Shown in pieces: positions 12,990-23,645 of a stretch of 64,000 nucleotides of DNA (the first letter of the stretch is position 1; each line of letters starts with the position of its first letter). The position numbers and the translations under genes are program-made. Below the pieces are notes generated by a model, which saw only the letters and a list, made by a program, of their open reading frames with translations, made no database searches and was not told the origin of the DNA. This stretch comes from Xenopus tropicalis. Its lineage: Eukaryota > Chordata > Amphibia > Anura > Pipidae. The DNA lies in NCBI RefSeq assembly GCF_000004195.4, contig NC_030683.2, forward strand, positions 65,832,764 through 65,896,763, given 5' to 3'.

Positions 12990-13480
12990 GCTTCAGTCAT
13001 AACTATGAGGTTAGACTGTCGAGGTTGGGGTTGTTTTCTCTGGAAAAGAGGTGCTTGTGAGGGGACATGATTACTCTGTACAAGTACATTAAAGGGGATT
13101 ATAGACAGATAGGGGATGTTCTTTTTTTACATAAAAATAATCAACCCACCAGAGGCCACCCCTTTAAATAAGAGGAACGGAGCTTCCATTTGAAGCAGGT
13201 GCTTTTACACAGTGAGGGCAGTGAGGTTGTGGAAAGCCCTTCCTAGAGATGTGGTAATGGCAGATTCTGTTAATGCCTTTAAGAGGGGCCTGGATGAGTT
13301 CTTGAACAATCAGAATATCCAAGGCTATTGTGATACTAATATCTACAGTTAGTATTAGTGGTTGTATATATAGTTATGTATGTGTTGGTATAAATTGGTA
13401 AGTATAGGTTGTGTGCTGGGTTTACTTGGACGGGTTGAACTTGATGGACTTTTTTCAACCCTATGTAACTATGTAACTAT
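12990..13480 (+). mobile_element. CR1/L2-like LINE 3' end, 5'-truncated
   Basis: Begins in the region encoding [16 protein letters not shown], just as in the longer copy at 53940, and continues through a non-coding 3' UTR to the simple repeat TATGTAACTATGTAACTAT that ends this family. Several stops and indels are present. Other 3' pieces of the same family lie at 16126-16245, 19170-19540 and 54020-54345. Confidence 0.8.
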
Positions 13481-13849
13481 AACTGAATTTTGGAAAAAAA
13501 ACCCAACTGAATCTAGATGAAATCTACTCTGCCAGGGCTCTTTGGGACCTAGTGGGAGCATGTCACCTATCTCATTGCATCTGATTCATGCACTGTTTGT
13601 GCATTTTTTCTTTTAGGACTAACACTATATTAGTCTACCTTGCTTGCTGGAGATATGGCAGGAAGTTCTAGTTTACTCAATACTTCTTGCTCACATTGAG
13701 TGACATGCATTATCCATGCACATTCAAGGATAGACTGCTCAGTAGTATGTAGAGATGTATGCCCATTTTATGGATATTGTGTATGGACTCCCAGTCGATT
13801 AAAATAAAGGTTTTCCTTTTTCTAAAGATACAAAGTTTTTTTTCAGTTG

Positions 13850-14190
13850 GAAGGGCTGCTAAAAAGCACCACATGTCTGTGATATTGTCCCCTGTATAAT
13901 TTGTGGCATTTCCACAGTCTTTTTTTTTTTTTAAAAGGTACATTTTTATTGTTTTGTAATACATACAACAAAACATTCAAATAACTATAATTTCCAGGTC
14001 TATAGATTATACATCAGAGCCATTGGATGAAGTGTAGTTTGTTTAGAACATTTTATAACAGGTACAAAGTGGTACAGAGAAGAATATTATTACATTGCTA
14101 GTACCCTGAGTCCAACCATGGTGACCAGATATGTTCAATTTTGTACATTTGTAAGTTTTATACCTTGTTAGACGTTTGGAGTAACTCACA
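13850..14190 (-). mobile_element. L1/Tx1 LINE 3' fragment, second copy
   Basis: Parallels 9486-9800: the same GGGCTGCT..AAAGCACCACATG flank, the A-rich segment (13920-13975 in reverse) and the region with GTTTCCAGGTCTATAGATTATA. It lacks the ORF2 part seen in the first copy. Confidence 0.65.
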
Positions 14191-16125
14191 TGTTGGTAGC
14201 AGTCAGAAATGTATATATATCTAGAATGAAAGAAGAAAATCATAAAGAATATTTATTGAAGGTTTTAAATAAAATGAACAGTTCTTAAAAAAACTAGTAT
14301 TGATGTAGCATTAAAATTCAATATTTCGGGGGGTAGGTTTTACATTTAGCTGCGATCTACTGTTCAGCATTTCATGCACAAATAAATACATACATTCATC
14401 TTCCTGGAATGATTTAATAGCATTGTTGCATAACTATTCATGTATACATGGTTTTCTCATTCACATACATATCTTCTAGCCTGGGGTTACACATATTTTA
14501 CACATGCCTTTCTTTCACCCTGCTTACTTCTTATTCCATATAGAAAAGAAAACTTCAGTTCTGTGCTAAAACTCCAAAGGTATACATCAAAAAAAGATCT
14601 CATCAAAAGAGAAAGAGCACAGTGAGAAATCTTTACAACAGATTGGAAAGCCAAACAAGAAACTGGTCAATGCTACCTGAATATCCAGGAAGAAATTTTT
14701 TTCTGTTAGTACTATATTAGTGCACCCTCCTTGGTTCTATCACAAACCAATATTAGACTGTCAGTTTCAGACCAGTTTTAGTGTCTTAAAAAAAAAGCAA
14801 TTAGAGCAACACTGAAAAAAAAGCAATTAGAGCAACACTGAAACAACTTTCTGATTTTTTATTTATTGTTTTAAATTGTTTGAATAATGCACTTTTGAAA
14901 TTTTAAACAGCAAACATAAACACTGAAATATAGATGAATATTGTTATGTTTCATTCCCATAACCCAATGTAACACAACTAGAGGTTTTAGAAGCTCCTGG
15001 ATAATGCAGTATTGTAGTTATAATATTGTCCTACCAGGTTAGGTGTCCCATGCTAAGAAAAAACACATGTATTTTTAGAATACTCTCAATGGGAAACACA
15101 TTGTATGTATGATGCAAAGTTATTTTTCAGGGGTAGCTGAATAAGAGCATCAGGTTCATGTAAGGTAAACAGCTTGTTGCAGAGTCTGCCGAGTGAAGTA
15201 GCTTCTTTCCTTCCACTGTAAACAGTTCTAAATCCCTTGGGAGGGTGGGAGTAATATGCAGAGTTGCATCTCATTGGAGACACTGTCTGAATATTCAGTA
15301 AACCTATATTAGGTTATGAAAGCCTAATCAACAGGAACTGTACAGTTTCTTTCTTAATATATAGTACAAATTACACCATTTAAACCATAAGAGATTAAAT
15401 TCTCATTTTAGAGTAAATTCTTTTTTTCGTAAACTATGGTTCATTTAGGACCAGTACATTTATTATTTTTCTGTAGGAGAGACATTTAAAACAGAGGAGC
15501 TTTGAGTATGAGGGGACAGAGTGAGATTTCTTTATGATTAAAATCTGCCTTTATATCTAAGAATTGTGTTGCAGAGGACATGGATTTTCTCTTAATTTTA
15601 TTAGGGCTCATTACCTAACTCAAGAGCAAATTCAGAAGGCAAAAATGTACCCTGAATTATCCATCCAAATCCTACTGACAGTGCTACTTGCCTTTTATCT
15701 GTATGTGTACCTCTTAATTTCAGGTGCCTCGATACTACTTGCTTTTTGTTTGTTAATTAAGAAACAAGGTGCAAAATTCCCTGCACCTTCCCTGTGCTGG
15801 GAATATTACAGTATGCTTTTATAACAAGGATTTGTTAAAAAATAGTAATAAGGATTGTAATTTTCCTGTCAAAGAAAGCAATGGTGATGCTTTCAAAAGA
15901 AATCGATGATGGAACTGTTCAAGTATTTATTAGGAAATGTAATCTAGCAGAGCCAAAATCTACAACACATCTTGACACCATTAGCACCATAATTATGTTG
16001 TCAAATACCCCACCAATAAATGTTGCCTGTTGTTTGTTGATGAGATTTATTAGAAGTGGAGCAACCTTTAAATTGTTACTACATTACACCTGAGCATGCT
16101 TCTCTGCACACACACAAAAAACACA
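14191..16125. other. No gene seen
   Basis: Non-coding. 14790-14840 contains a 27-bp direct repeat (AAAAAGCAATTAGAGCAACA repeated in tandem). Otherwise nothing is recognised. Confidence 0.5.
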
Positions 16126-16245
16126 CATAGTTACATAGTTACATAGTTACATTGGGTCCATCATTGAATCCATCAAGGTTAACCCTTCCGAATGAACCAA
16201 GCACATACAAACCTATACTGACCTCTCTACACACAGACGCAAGCA
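16126..16245 (-). mobile_element. CR1/L2-like LINE 3' terminal fragment
   Basis: Starts with tandem TAGTTACATAGTTACATAG, the inverted 3' tail, then a degraded TCCATCA(A)GGTTAACCCTTCC region as in 19170-19540. Confidence 0.65.
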
Positions 16246-16558
16246 CACACACACATACTTATATTAAAGGTATCTGGTTTCATAATGCGTCCATTGATAT
16301 ACAACTTTTCTAATTGTCAAAAAATGTTCTTAGTAGTAAAGAAAATGTTGATAAATAGGGACATATCAAAGTGCTGGAAATCTTGCCATACAAAGAAGCT
16401 GCTGTTTGATGTTTGATCAACTAATCCAATGATCACATCACTGTTAATAACAACAAAATGTAACACTTTTCCACTTTATATCTTTTTATTTGAATCTTGA
16501 AATAAAATTAAAGCAAGGGTAAAAGGTTGGTCAAATATAGAAGATGTGTGCACATTTA

Positions 16559-16737
16559 GGGATATATTTATCATGCTGTGTAAAAAGTGGAGTGAAGAAT
16601 TACCAGTGATGTTACTGAGGGCAGATGCTTTGCTTTGGTTTTCTAACTGTTGAAATCTATTTGCTGATTGGTTGCCCATGACCACATCACCGGTAATGCT
16701 CCACTCTACTTTTAACACAGCATGATTAATATACCCC
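16559..16737. mobile_element. Palindromic Harbinger-like MITE
   Basis: The inverted ends GGGATATATTTATCATGCTG and, complemented, GGGTATATTAATCATGCTGT enclose 179 bp. They are bracketed by a TTA target duplication (16556-16558, 16738-16740), as PIF/Harbinger elements make. A half copy lies at 29940-30021. Confidence 0.75.
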
Positions 16738-16834
16738 TTAGCGTGCTTCTATGATGTATTTATCTGGTGGAGCATTTCTGAAGTAAAAGCTTTGACAGAA
16801 CAAACTTCTTTTTAAAAAAATTCTTAAAGAGCTG

Positions 16835-17170
16835 TACTCTTGTTTGTCGCGACTTTTTCGTAACCAGTACGACTTGCGCGAATTGTCGCGACTTTTTCAT
16901 AGCCATAACAAATTTCGTGAATTGTCGCGACTTTTTCATTGCCATTATGCCTTTGGAGAATTGTCGCAACTTTTTCATTGCCATTATAACTTTCGTGAAT
17001 TGTCGCGACTTTTTCATAGCCATTATGACTTTCGCGAATTATCGCAACTTTCGTATTGAGAGCTCGAAAAAGTCGCGACAATTCGCGAAAAAGTCGCAAA
17101 GTACCGATCATTACACAAAAAACGCATTCGGACGCTTTTCGGACGTTCGTGGATTAGTAAATGTGCCCCC
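16835..17170. mobile_element. Harbinger-like MITE with internal 36-bp repeats (copy 1, left end lost)
   Basis: The right end reads GATTAGTAAATGTGCCCC, the inverted form of the GGGGCACATTTACTAATC terminus seen intact at 49290. The interior has about six tandem repeats of a roughly 36-bp unit (GAATTGTCGCGACTTTTTCA...CATTATGACTTTCGC). These generate long but meaningless overlapping frames on both strands. The left terminal repeat is not visible. Confidence 0.65.
16850..17052. repeat. Tandem ~36-bp minisatellite inside MITE
   Basis: Units contain TTGTCGCGACTTTTTC followed by a variable CAT.GCCAT.A block. Because the period is a multiple of three, both strands translate into repeated 12-residue motifs (for example MAMKKSRQFTKV on the minus strand). 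I do not regard these frames as genes. Confidence 0.85.
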
Positions 17171-18049
17171 TAGTGATAATAATAACTCCTAGTGATAATA
17201 ATAGCTTAACCCAGACTTGTGACCAAGGCTGGTACTCCTCCTTGCTTAAAAACCCACCAGTAACGGGTATAATTCTAGTGAGCTATGATTCTCCTTACAA
17301 TTCCCCTCCCCCAGTAATTAACCCTTCATTTAAGGGTCATATGTTAAGAGATGCAAGAAGTAGGGGAGCCCTGCACTGTAGAGTTTACAAACTAAGCATG
17401 AAATGCTGTTTGCCACTTACACCTGCACCTCCTTTAATACATTTGGTGCTCCCCCAAGTTCCATGATCAATCGATCATTGCATTGATCAAGCAGTATTTC
17501 CAGGTCTTCTTTTGCTTGTAACACTTGCTCCTATGTACACAAACTGGGTTATATACAAGCAGCACTATTGAGGTAGCATTATCCTGCTCCTGAATGACCA
17601 TATTAATAATAACACAAAGTACCTGATTAATCAAGTGTGCACGCGTTTTGATAAGTGAGGTACTAGTCAAGTTGCATGCAGTTTTTGCAGTGAGCACAAT
17701 AACTCTGCAATGCTGCCTAAAATCACTGCATTGTAGGAAAGAAAATGGCAAATTGCAGTGATATTTTGCATGTTGTACACTGCACCAGAATTCCTGTGAT
17801 TATGTCAAACAAACATGCGATTCAGAATTTGTCATTTCTTTTCTGAGTATGAGATTCAAAGATATGTGTTGTATTTATAAAATGATTACAATCTACTTAT
17901 TAATATAAAACAATAGCAATGATTTCCACATCTTGCCTCTTTGTAATGACCAACTGACCATGTTTATTTGAAATGGATTCTTGTAACTTCATGAAATTGT
18001 GTTTGCAGAAAGTTGGGTTCTCAATACTAGAATTATTTCTGGAAACCAT
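17171..18049. other. No gene seen
   Basis: Non-coding stretch downstream of the CNP gene's likely poly(A) site. No repeat was recognised. Confidence 0.5.
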
Positions 18050-18224
18050 GAAGCTTCTGAGCCACACTTTATTGCAAATAACTTCTAATGGGTATTACAA
18101 AATTTTATTTAATTATATTTCAATACCAATACATTTAATTTTAGACCTATAAGTCACTTAAAGACAACTTATATCACATATGATAGCAAGTATTAGTTAC
18201 ACATTATGGAAGTGATTTAAAAAG
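18050..18224 (-). other. nppc: Probable non-coding exon 3 (3' UTR) of the CNP gene
   Basis: Just above 18224 the minus strand has a strong acceptor, a pyrimidine-rich CCTCTTCTTTCTCCGCAG. AATAAA signals lie at 18104-18109 and 18068-18073 on the same strand. Exon 2 has an ideal donor (GTAAGT) eight bases after its stop codon, so a spliced 3' UTR is expected. A weaker acceptor at 18350 (CACAG) would give a longer exon. This is inferred from splice and poly(A) signals only. Confidence 0.45.
18104..18109 (-). terminator. nppc: Poly(A) signal AATAAA (CNP gene, candidate)
   Basis: AATAAA on the minus strand, with a second AATAAA at 18068-18073. Either could define the 3' end near 18085 or 18050. 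Confidence 0.45.
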
Positions 18225-18851
18225 CTGCGGAGAAAGAAGAGGTTCTCTGGAGTGAAACAGATCACAGCTAAGGACCATTACAAGCCAGCTCTTGGTGATT
18301 TCAGAGTACGGAGTAAGACAGAAGGTCAATCCTTTGAATGGCGATAAACCTGTGACATACAAATGATACATTAGTTTTATTTCTTATTAAGAGTTAAATA
18401 ATAACTGTATCTGATCAGAGCATCTACCACTTTCCTGTTCCTAAGAGCTATGATTAACAGGAATTTATATGTTCAGGGAGAGCAATGGGCTTTTTTCAGC
18501 ACTTAGGACAGCAGTACTGAGATATGCCTGCTCTTGCTACTATCAGAACCTTCTTGTATCTGGGAAGTACATATTTGCAAAGTATTAAAATCTAAACATC
18601 CTCTTTATTCTAGTAATTGGCCGTCTATTAATACCTACTCAGAAATCATGCTTCCAAAACAGGTTTGTAAACAAATGTTTAAAATTAAAAACTAAAATAA
18701 CACATATACTTAATTTAAATTAACTACTACATGTATAGTTTTATTTTGCGTTTTATTCACTGTGAAACACATTGGGTAAGGTGGTGTAGGTAAGCCTCTA
18801 TGCCATTTATGCCAATGTGATTTAGTGTTAATTTGTATTTTTGTGAAACAT

Positions 18852-19080
18852 GGTGGCACCATGGTGAGCACCACTGCTTGGAAGCACTGGGATCACAGGT
18901 TCAATTCTAGTCAAAGCACTATCTTGCCATGGGGTTTATACATTTTCCCAATTTCTCCATGGGTTTCCTCCAGATCCTTCCCTTCTTAGGGACATTAGAT
19001 TTTAATCTCTATTTAGGCAGGGACTGATGCCTAATCACTAAAACTCTGCAGAATATGTTGGCATTATATATTATATATTA
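18852..19080 (+). mobile_element. tRNA-derived SINE, old copy
   Basis: Begins GGTGGCACCATGGTGAGCAC (A-box-like) and has a B-box-like GGTTCAATTCT about 50 bp on. It then carries the CCATGGGTTTCCTCC and GCAGGGACTGATG words of a widespread vertebrate SINE, and ends in a TATATTA-rich tail. It lies in the presumed second intron of the CNP gene. A diverged inverted copy lies at 21180-21417. Confidence 0.65.
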
Positions 19081-19169
19081 AGCAAATTCTAGCATTCTAA
19101 GTATTTATGCCACTAGACTAAAAACTTCCTTGGCAGCACTGTGGGGAACAGTATACATACCTTCTTGCT

Positions 19170-19540
19170 ATTACATAGTTACATAGGGTTGAAAAAAGAC
19201 CAGAGTCCATCAAGTTCAATCCTTCCAAGTAAACCCAGCACACAGAACCTATGCTTACCTATACACTCACATACATAAACTATATATACAACTACTAATA
19301 CTAACTGTAGATATTAGTATCACAATAGCCTTGGATACTATGCTTGTTCAAGAACTTATCCAGGCCCCTCTTAAAGGCATTAACAGAATCTGCCATTACC
19401 ACATCACTAGGAAGGGCATTCCACAACCTCACTGCCCTCACCGTGAAAAACCACCTACGCTGCTTCAAATGGAAGCTCCATTCCTCTAATCTAAAGGGGT
19501 GACCTCTGGTGCGTTGATCATTTTTATGGGAGGAGTTTTT
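19170..19540 (-). mobile_element. CR1/L2-like LINE 3' end
   Basis: Reverse-oriented 3' UTR of the family at 12990 and 54020: the AGTTACATAGGGTTGAAAAA tail, then CAAGTTCAA..., AACCTCACTGCCCTCAC and CTTCAAATGGAAGCTCC. It is 5'-truncated and non-coding, and lies within the presumed CNP intron 2. Confidence 0.8.
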
Positions 19541-20051
19541 TTAAAATATGCTGCCTGTCTTAGAAGAAAAAAAGGTTAATGTTCAGTGATTGACATTAAT
19601 GCATGTTTGAAATGAAAAAAGATCAAAATTCATATTATTCTTTTTTTGCAATCTTTTCCCATATGGTAGCCTTTCTTTGATATCTGTATAATTTGCATGA
19701 CATTTTCTGGTATCTATCGAATATAAACTGTTTAATGAATCTCTTGTTACATAGCTTGTTACATATCACTATCCCCTCTCTATCCCCTGAAACAGATCAG
19801 CACTGCATTAATTAACCTTTCAACTGCTGACTAAAGTCATGGTATTTATAGCCAGGTAAAATCCAATTAAGACACAGCATATTAAACTTGGTTATTTAAT
19901 GGAACTGCACGTTGAAAATATGATAGTTCTGGCAGTGGATTTCAATTTATAGCTAGTATACATTTATCTGCTGATGAACACAAGCATGTAACACATCACA
20001 ATACAGCACTATAGAAATAAAGTTATAATGCATCGTTATTGATATATGCCC

Positions 20052-20058
20052 ACTTACC
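20052..20058 (-). promoter_or_regulatory. nppc: Splice donor in the 3' UTR, just after the CNP stop codon
   Basis: GTG|GTAAGTGG on the minus strand, the exon ending at 20058. It matches the donor consensus closely and parallels the second intron of ANP/BNP-type genes, which falls at the end of the peptide-coding region. Confidence 0.55.
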
Positions 20059-20065
20059 ACATATA

Positions 20066-20365
20066 TTAACAACCTAAGCCACTTAAGGATCCAATTCTGT
20101 CCAGTTTCATGCCAAAACACCCTCTGGAGAACCCTTTTTTGCTCCTTAATCTGTACCTTCTTATGGAAGGGTCATTTAAAAGCTGCTGTAGAGCAGTCTC
20201 ACCAAACTGTGGGCTTCCAGCCTGATCCAATTTATTTTTCAGCCACTGAAGTTCCAGATCTTGTTGATCTAATGAATCTGTGGGCAGCAACTCTCCTTTT
20301 TCATGGCCCTCTTCTTCTGATCCAAAGGAGTGTTCAAAGTTATCCTCTAATATTCGAGATACACT
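20066..20365 (-). CDS. nppc: C-type natriuretic peptide precursor, coding exon 2
   Basis: This exon follows an acceptor (ATATTTTAG, 20366-20374) and joins exon 1 in phase 0. It encodes 99 residues and ends in TAA at 20066-20068. It holds most of the acidic propeptide ([19 protein letters not shown]...) and, after the dibasic KK, the hormone [22 protein letters not shown] in two parts: [11 protein letters not shown] and [11 protein letters not shown]. The two Cys (residues 114 and 130 of the 130-aa precursor) enclose the 17-residue ring. The stop directly after the second Cys, with no tail, is the hallmark of CNP as opposed to ANP or BNP. Family knowledge: CNP activates a receptor guanylate cyclase to raise cGMP. 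An RYRLR stretch before SKK could be an additional processing site. Frogs have more than one CNP gene, so the exact paralogue is not settled. Confidence 0.93.
   Translation of the reverse strand, partial: SVSRILEDNFEHSFGSEEEGHEKGELLPTDSLDQQDLELQWLKNKLDQAGSPQFGETALQQLLNDPSIRRYRLRSKKGFSRGCFGMKLDRIGSLSGLGC
20069..20134 (-). other. nppc: Mature CNP-22 coding segment
   Basis: Encodes the 22-residue hormone starting GFSRGCFG and ending SGLGC. The ring residues CFG-KLDRIG-SGLGC are the conserved core of all natriuretic peptides. Met replaces the Leu or Val usual at ring position 4, and Leu replaces Met or Phe before SGLGC. Confidence 0.92.
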
Positions 20366-21179
20366 CTAAAATATGATTTTGACACAGATTAGATAGATTA
20401 GAACATATGGCACAAATTGTCTCAAGTTTAGACCCAACAAATATAAAATACATTCAGTTAAAGTAACACCATAATTTGAAAATACATTTATGGTTTGTAT
20501 CTGTTGATCCAGCTTCTACAAATAAGCAATTTCTTGGCAATAAATTTCCCATTTAAAATAAGAAAGATTTTTATTATTTAGATCTGAAGAGAGCCACGAA
20601 TGACATTTGACTTTGGATTATCTTTGTGTGTAAAAACTAAACCCATTGAATTTTACAGACCTTTTCTGTTATCTACTGTGTAAACATGAGCTATTTTGTC
20701 CTATTCATCATACATTTATGGCTACACAACAACTAATGAAATAAATTATCCTTCCAAATCAAACATATCACTTTTACCAATACAGGGTAACTGCGCTGGT
20801 AAAACATTATCTTTAAATGCATATAAAACAGTTTCCGTTTTTGGTTTTACTGATCCTTAAAGTTTACCTATTCACATGCAAAATATATAATTTATTCCAC
20901 ACAGTTTGATTAGCTAATATAATAAGGTTCGAATGCCAACCAATGTTCTATGCATCTATATTTGAAAAAATGTACATTTGTTAAACTGGTTGCTTTATAA
21001 ATGTAAAACTGACAGACCCTTGCCACCCTGATGTTGTTTATGCTGCCTTCATTGAAAATGTATCTTGTTCTAGTTTCAAGCAAATAAGTTACCAAGTCAA
21101 ACATTGTCTTAAATAACCCCCATTTATACATATGACTTTCAAAAGGCAGCAACCAAAGTTTACAGTACATTATTATGAC

Positions 21180-21417
21180 TAACCTTTATTTATAAAGTAC
21201 CAACACTTTACAAACAGTTGCACTTTGGAGAAATAGTTTATTAGTACCTGTCCATTACAGTCTAATTTGTCTCTGATATTGCCACAATATACACCAAGGA
21301 CAAAAGAAAAACCCACAAATATGTGAAGAATATACAAACTTTACACTGATGATGTCCTGGTCATAACAGAAATTACAGCCCAAGTATGGCAGAGTGCTAA
21401 CCAATGAGCCACCCTGC
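21180..21417 (-). mobile_element. tRNA-derived SINE, old inverted copy in CNP intron 1
   Basis: The complement begins GGTGGCTCATTGGTTAGCAC (A-box-like) and ends with a TTTATAAATAAAGG tail. About 240 bp long, strongly diverged and related to 18852-19080. It lies wholly within intron 1 (20366-21573). Confidence 0.6.
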
Positions 21418-21573
21418 ATTATTAAGAGACATGTAAAATCAGTACATAGTCAAACAAGAAAAATTACTCAAAGCAAGACAAAGGTGGTTATTGTTGATAA
21501 AATATAAATGTGTTTCTTTTCTGGACAATATCAATTTCACATTTGAATTCAAATGATTCATTTCGGCACTTAC

Positions 21574-21666
21574 CTGCAGGCTAGACATTGGTTTTGCTCG
21601 TACATAAACATTACACAGGACCAGAATCATGAGAAATCCAAGACAAGCAAGGTTTTTGCAACTCAT
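21574..21666 (-). CDS. nppc: C-type natriuretic peptide precursor, coding exon 1 (signal peptide)
   Basis: The ATG at 21664-21666 opens MSCKNLACLGFLMILVL followed by CNVYVRA. This is a short polar N-terminus, a hydrophobic core (FLMILVL) and a plausible signal peptidase site after the A of VRA at residue 24. The secreted propeptide then starts KPMSSLQ. The exon ends CAG with the donor GTAAGT (21568-21573) in phase 0, and joins the 99-codon exon 2 across a 1208-bp intron to make a 130-residue precursor, about the usual size for CNP precursors (126 in human). This start was chosen because it is the first ATG after the TATA-like box at about the right distance and gives a classical signal peptide. 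The peptide would be made in the secretory pathway of endocrine or neural cells. Confidence 0.9.
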
Positions 21667-21730
21667 TATTCTGCTTCTTCAGCCTTAATAATGTCTTTTG
21701 CTGGTTTTCCCTCTCTTCCAGATCCAAGAG

Positions 21731-21787
21731 CTTTTTATTTACAGCCCCAGTGATGATACCAGCCCACTCACACACTATGGATTGGCT
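21731..21787 (-). promoter_or_regulatory. nppc: Putative core promoter of the CNP gene (TATA-like and CCAAT)
   Basis: On the minus strand a CCAAT box (GCCAATC, 21782-21787) precedes a TATA-like AAATAAAAAG (21731-21740) by about 45 bp. The ATG lies about 70 bp further on, leaving a 5' UTR of roughly 40-45 nt. No experimental start site is known to me. Confidence 0.5.
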
Positions 21788-23107
21788 GAATGGAAATAAT
21801 CCTGCCTGATTTGGCAATCATAAAAAAATAATGTAATCTCTTCTGTAGTGCTCATTTTAGCACTGCAGAGGCAGTAATGAAAAATCCAAGCATTAAATGT
21901 AATCTTGAAATATTTTAATACACACATTTTCCAATTTAACCTATGGTATATAGATTTAAATTGAAACTATACAATATGAATTTGGAGTTCAGTAAAATGT
22001 GATGTTATTCATAATTTGCTACTCCTCTTCCCAAGCTAGTGCTGAGCAGACATACAGTAGTTGCCTTAGGGATACCTTTAAAATAATGGACTAGTTTGTC
22101 CTAGATCATAACTGCACCTTGATTTCTACAATAATACCACTCACTCACTCTGTTTTTATTTCTGTGATTAATATTACAGTGAATCCTTTATTTAATATAT
22201 CAATCACACACATGTATATATAAAAACACACACATATCCGCACATTGTATGACCTAAATACTGAAAGAACCTTTGCATTAACGCAGGCACTGGAATTTAT
22301 TTAGTTCTGCGATTTATGAATTAGGTGTTTTTGTTCTGCAGCTGTTAGATGTAGTTTTGGTCTACAGTGCTCAAACGGGTTATTACAGAAAAAGAGAAAG
22401 CCCAAACAAGAGAGGGTAAGCATATAAAGGGTATGGAAGGTCTCAATTATGGGGAAATGTTGGGGTTATGTAAACTGGATTTAAGGGGAAAATGATAATT
22501 ATGTATAAATATATAAGTGGATTATATAATAAACTCTGATGTGTTATATGTGAGATTAGAAGATAGAAGATGTCAACTTGATATGGAAACCCAAAAAGTT
22601 AATTGATGTTAACTTATTCAGGGTTTTTATGAGCAGTTTTGCAATTTACGTTCATTTTCTATTTTTAGCAGTTTCTAAAATATTTGCAATTAAGCCTGCT
22701 AATGGTTTTTGGCTCAATTTAGAATCAGCAACCCTAGGGTTAACTAAACAACCGGGAAAGCAAACAAGGGCTAAGATTGTGGTTATAAGGGATTTCCTTA
22801 TTAAAAAGAAAGGTAATCTGTCACCATCATTACTACAATTCAATTGAATTGTTACATGGTTGGTGGTGTGAAAAAAATGAAGTAGACAACACAGGGAATG
22901 ACCAGCTGCCTTTTACTTTTTTTTAAAGAGAAAGTTAATGATAGATAGGACCTTGGATGGATAAGTAGGCATCTAGTCTCTAAGCTGTTCTAAGCTTAAA
23001 GAAAGGTCTTTTAAGTTAATTATTTTGGAAATTGTACCTGTTACATAAGGCTACATAAAGAAATCAGTGGGCTGATGCTTGGTGTAAGGCGAACATCAGC
23101 ACACGAG
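21788..23107. other. Upstream region of the CNP gene, no other gene seen
   Basis: AT-rich non-coding sequence. Possible distal regulatory elements cannot be identified by eye. Confidence 0.5.
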
Positions 23108-23645
23108 TGTCATGACACAGCAAACGTGTTTCATAATGCGGCACACATGCACCAGAGCTTCTGCGTGCATTCGCCATAACATTGCATGCGCCAACATGGA
23201 CAGGACACGCATTTCAAGATTTATAAACCCTCTCAGCTCTCAGTCTGACACTTGGACATCGAGTTTGCTCCCTAGAGACTCTCTTTGTGTTCAAGCTATC
23301 CATTGCTGGCTTCTGTTGCCAACTTTGGATTGTGTTTTGACCTGGTCTTCTGGATTCTCCCCTTCATGTACTTAGTCTGGTTCTGGTTCCGTTACCTGGT
23401 TTGACTTCTGCATGTTTATCGACCTAGCTGCCCACTGCCAACCCTGACCTTCAGCCTGTCTGTCTTGTGTACACCAAGCCGCTAAGCCAGTTTCCATCTA
23501 CTTTTTACAACTCTCGTGCCCCTCTTCACCAGCCACCCTCTGTTCTCTATCGAGAGTGCACTGTTGGAGAGTTGGCCTTCTCTCAGCCATTGCTTCTGTC
23601 TACTTATAAAGTCTGAAGGTATTGTCAGACTTACCGAACTGACAG
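23108..23645 (+). mobile_element. LTR-like relic (tentative)
   Basis: Begins TGTCATGACAC and carries a TTTATAAACC TATA-like box at 23220, followed by a long C/T-rich, Pro/Leu-codon-like stretch (23230-23520), as seen downstream of the promoter in many frog LTRs. A matching TG...CA boundary with target duplication was not found. Confidence 0.3.

Noticed and set aside
16760..17192. Overlapping frames of 70-95 codons with 12-residue repeats on both strands
   Set aside because: By-product of a 36-bp tandem repeat in a MITE. No start context, and open in opposing frames at once.
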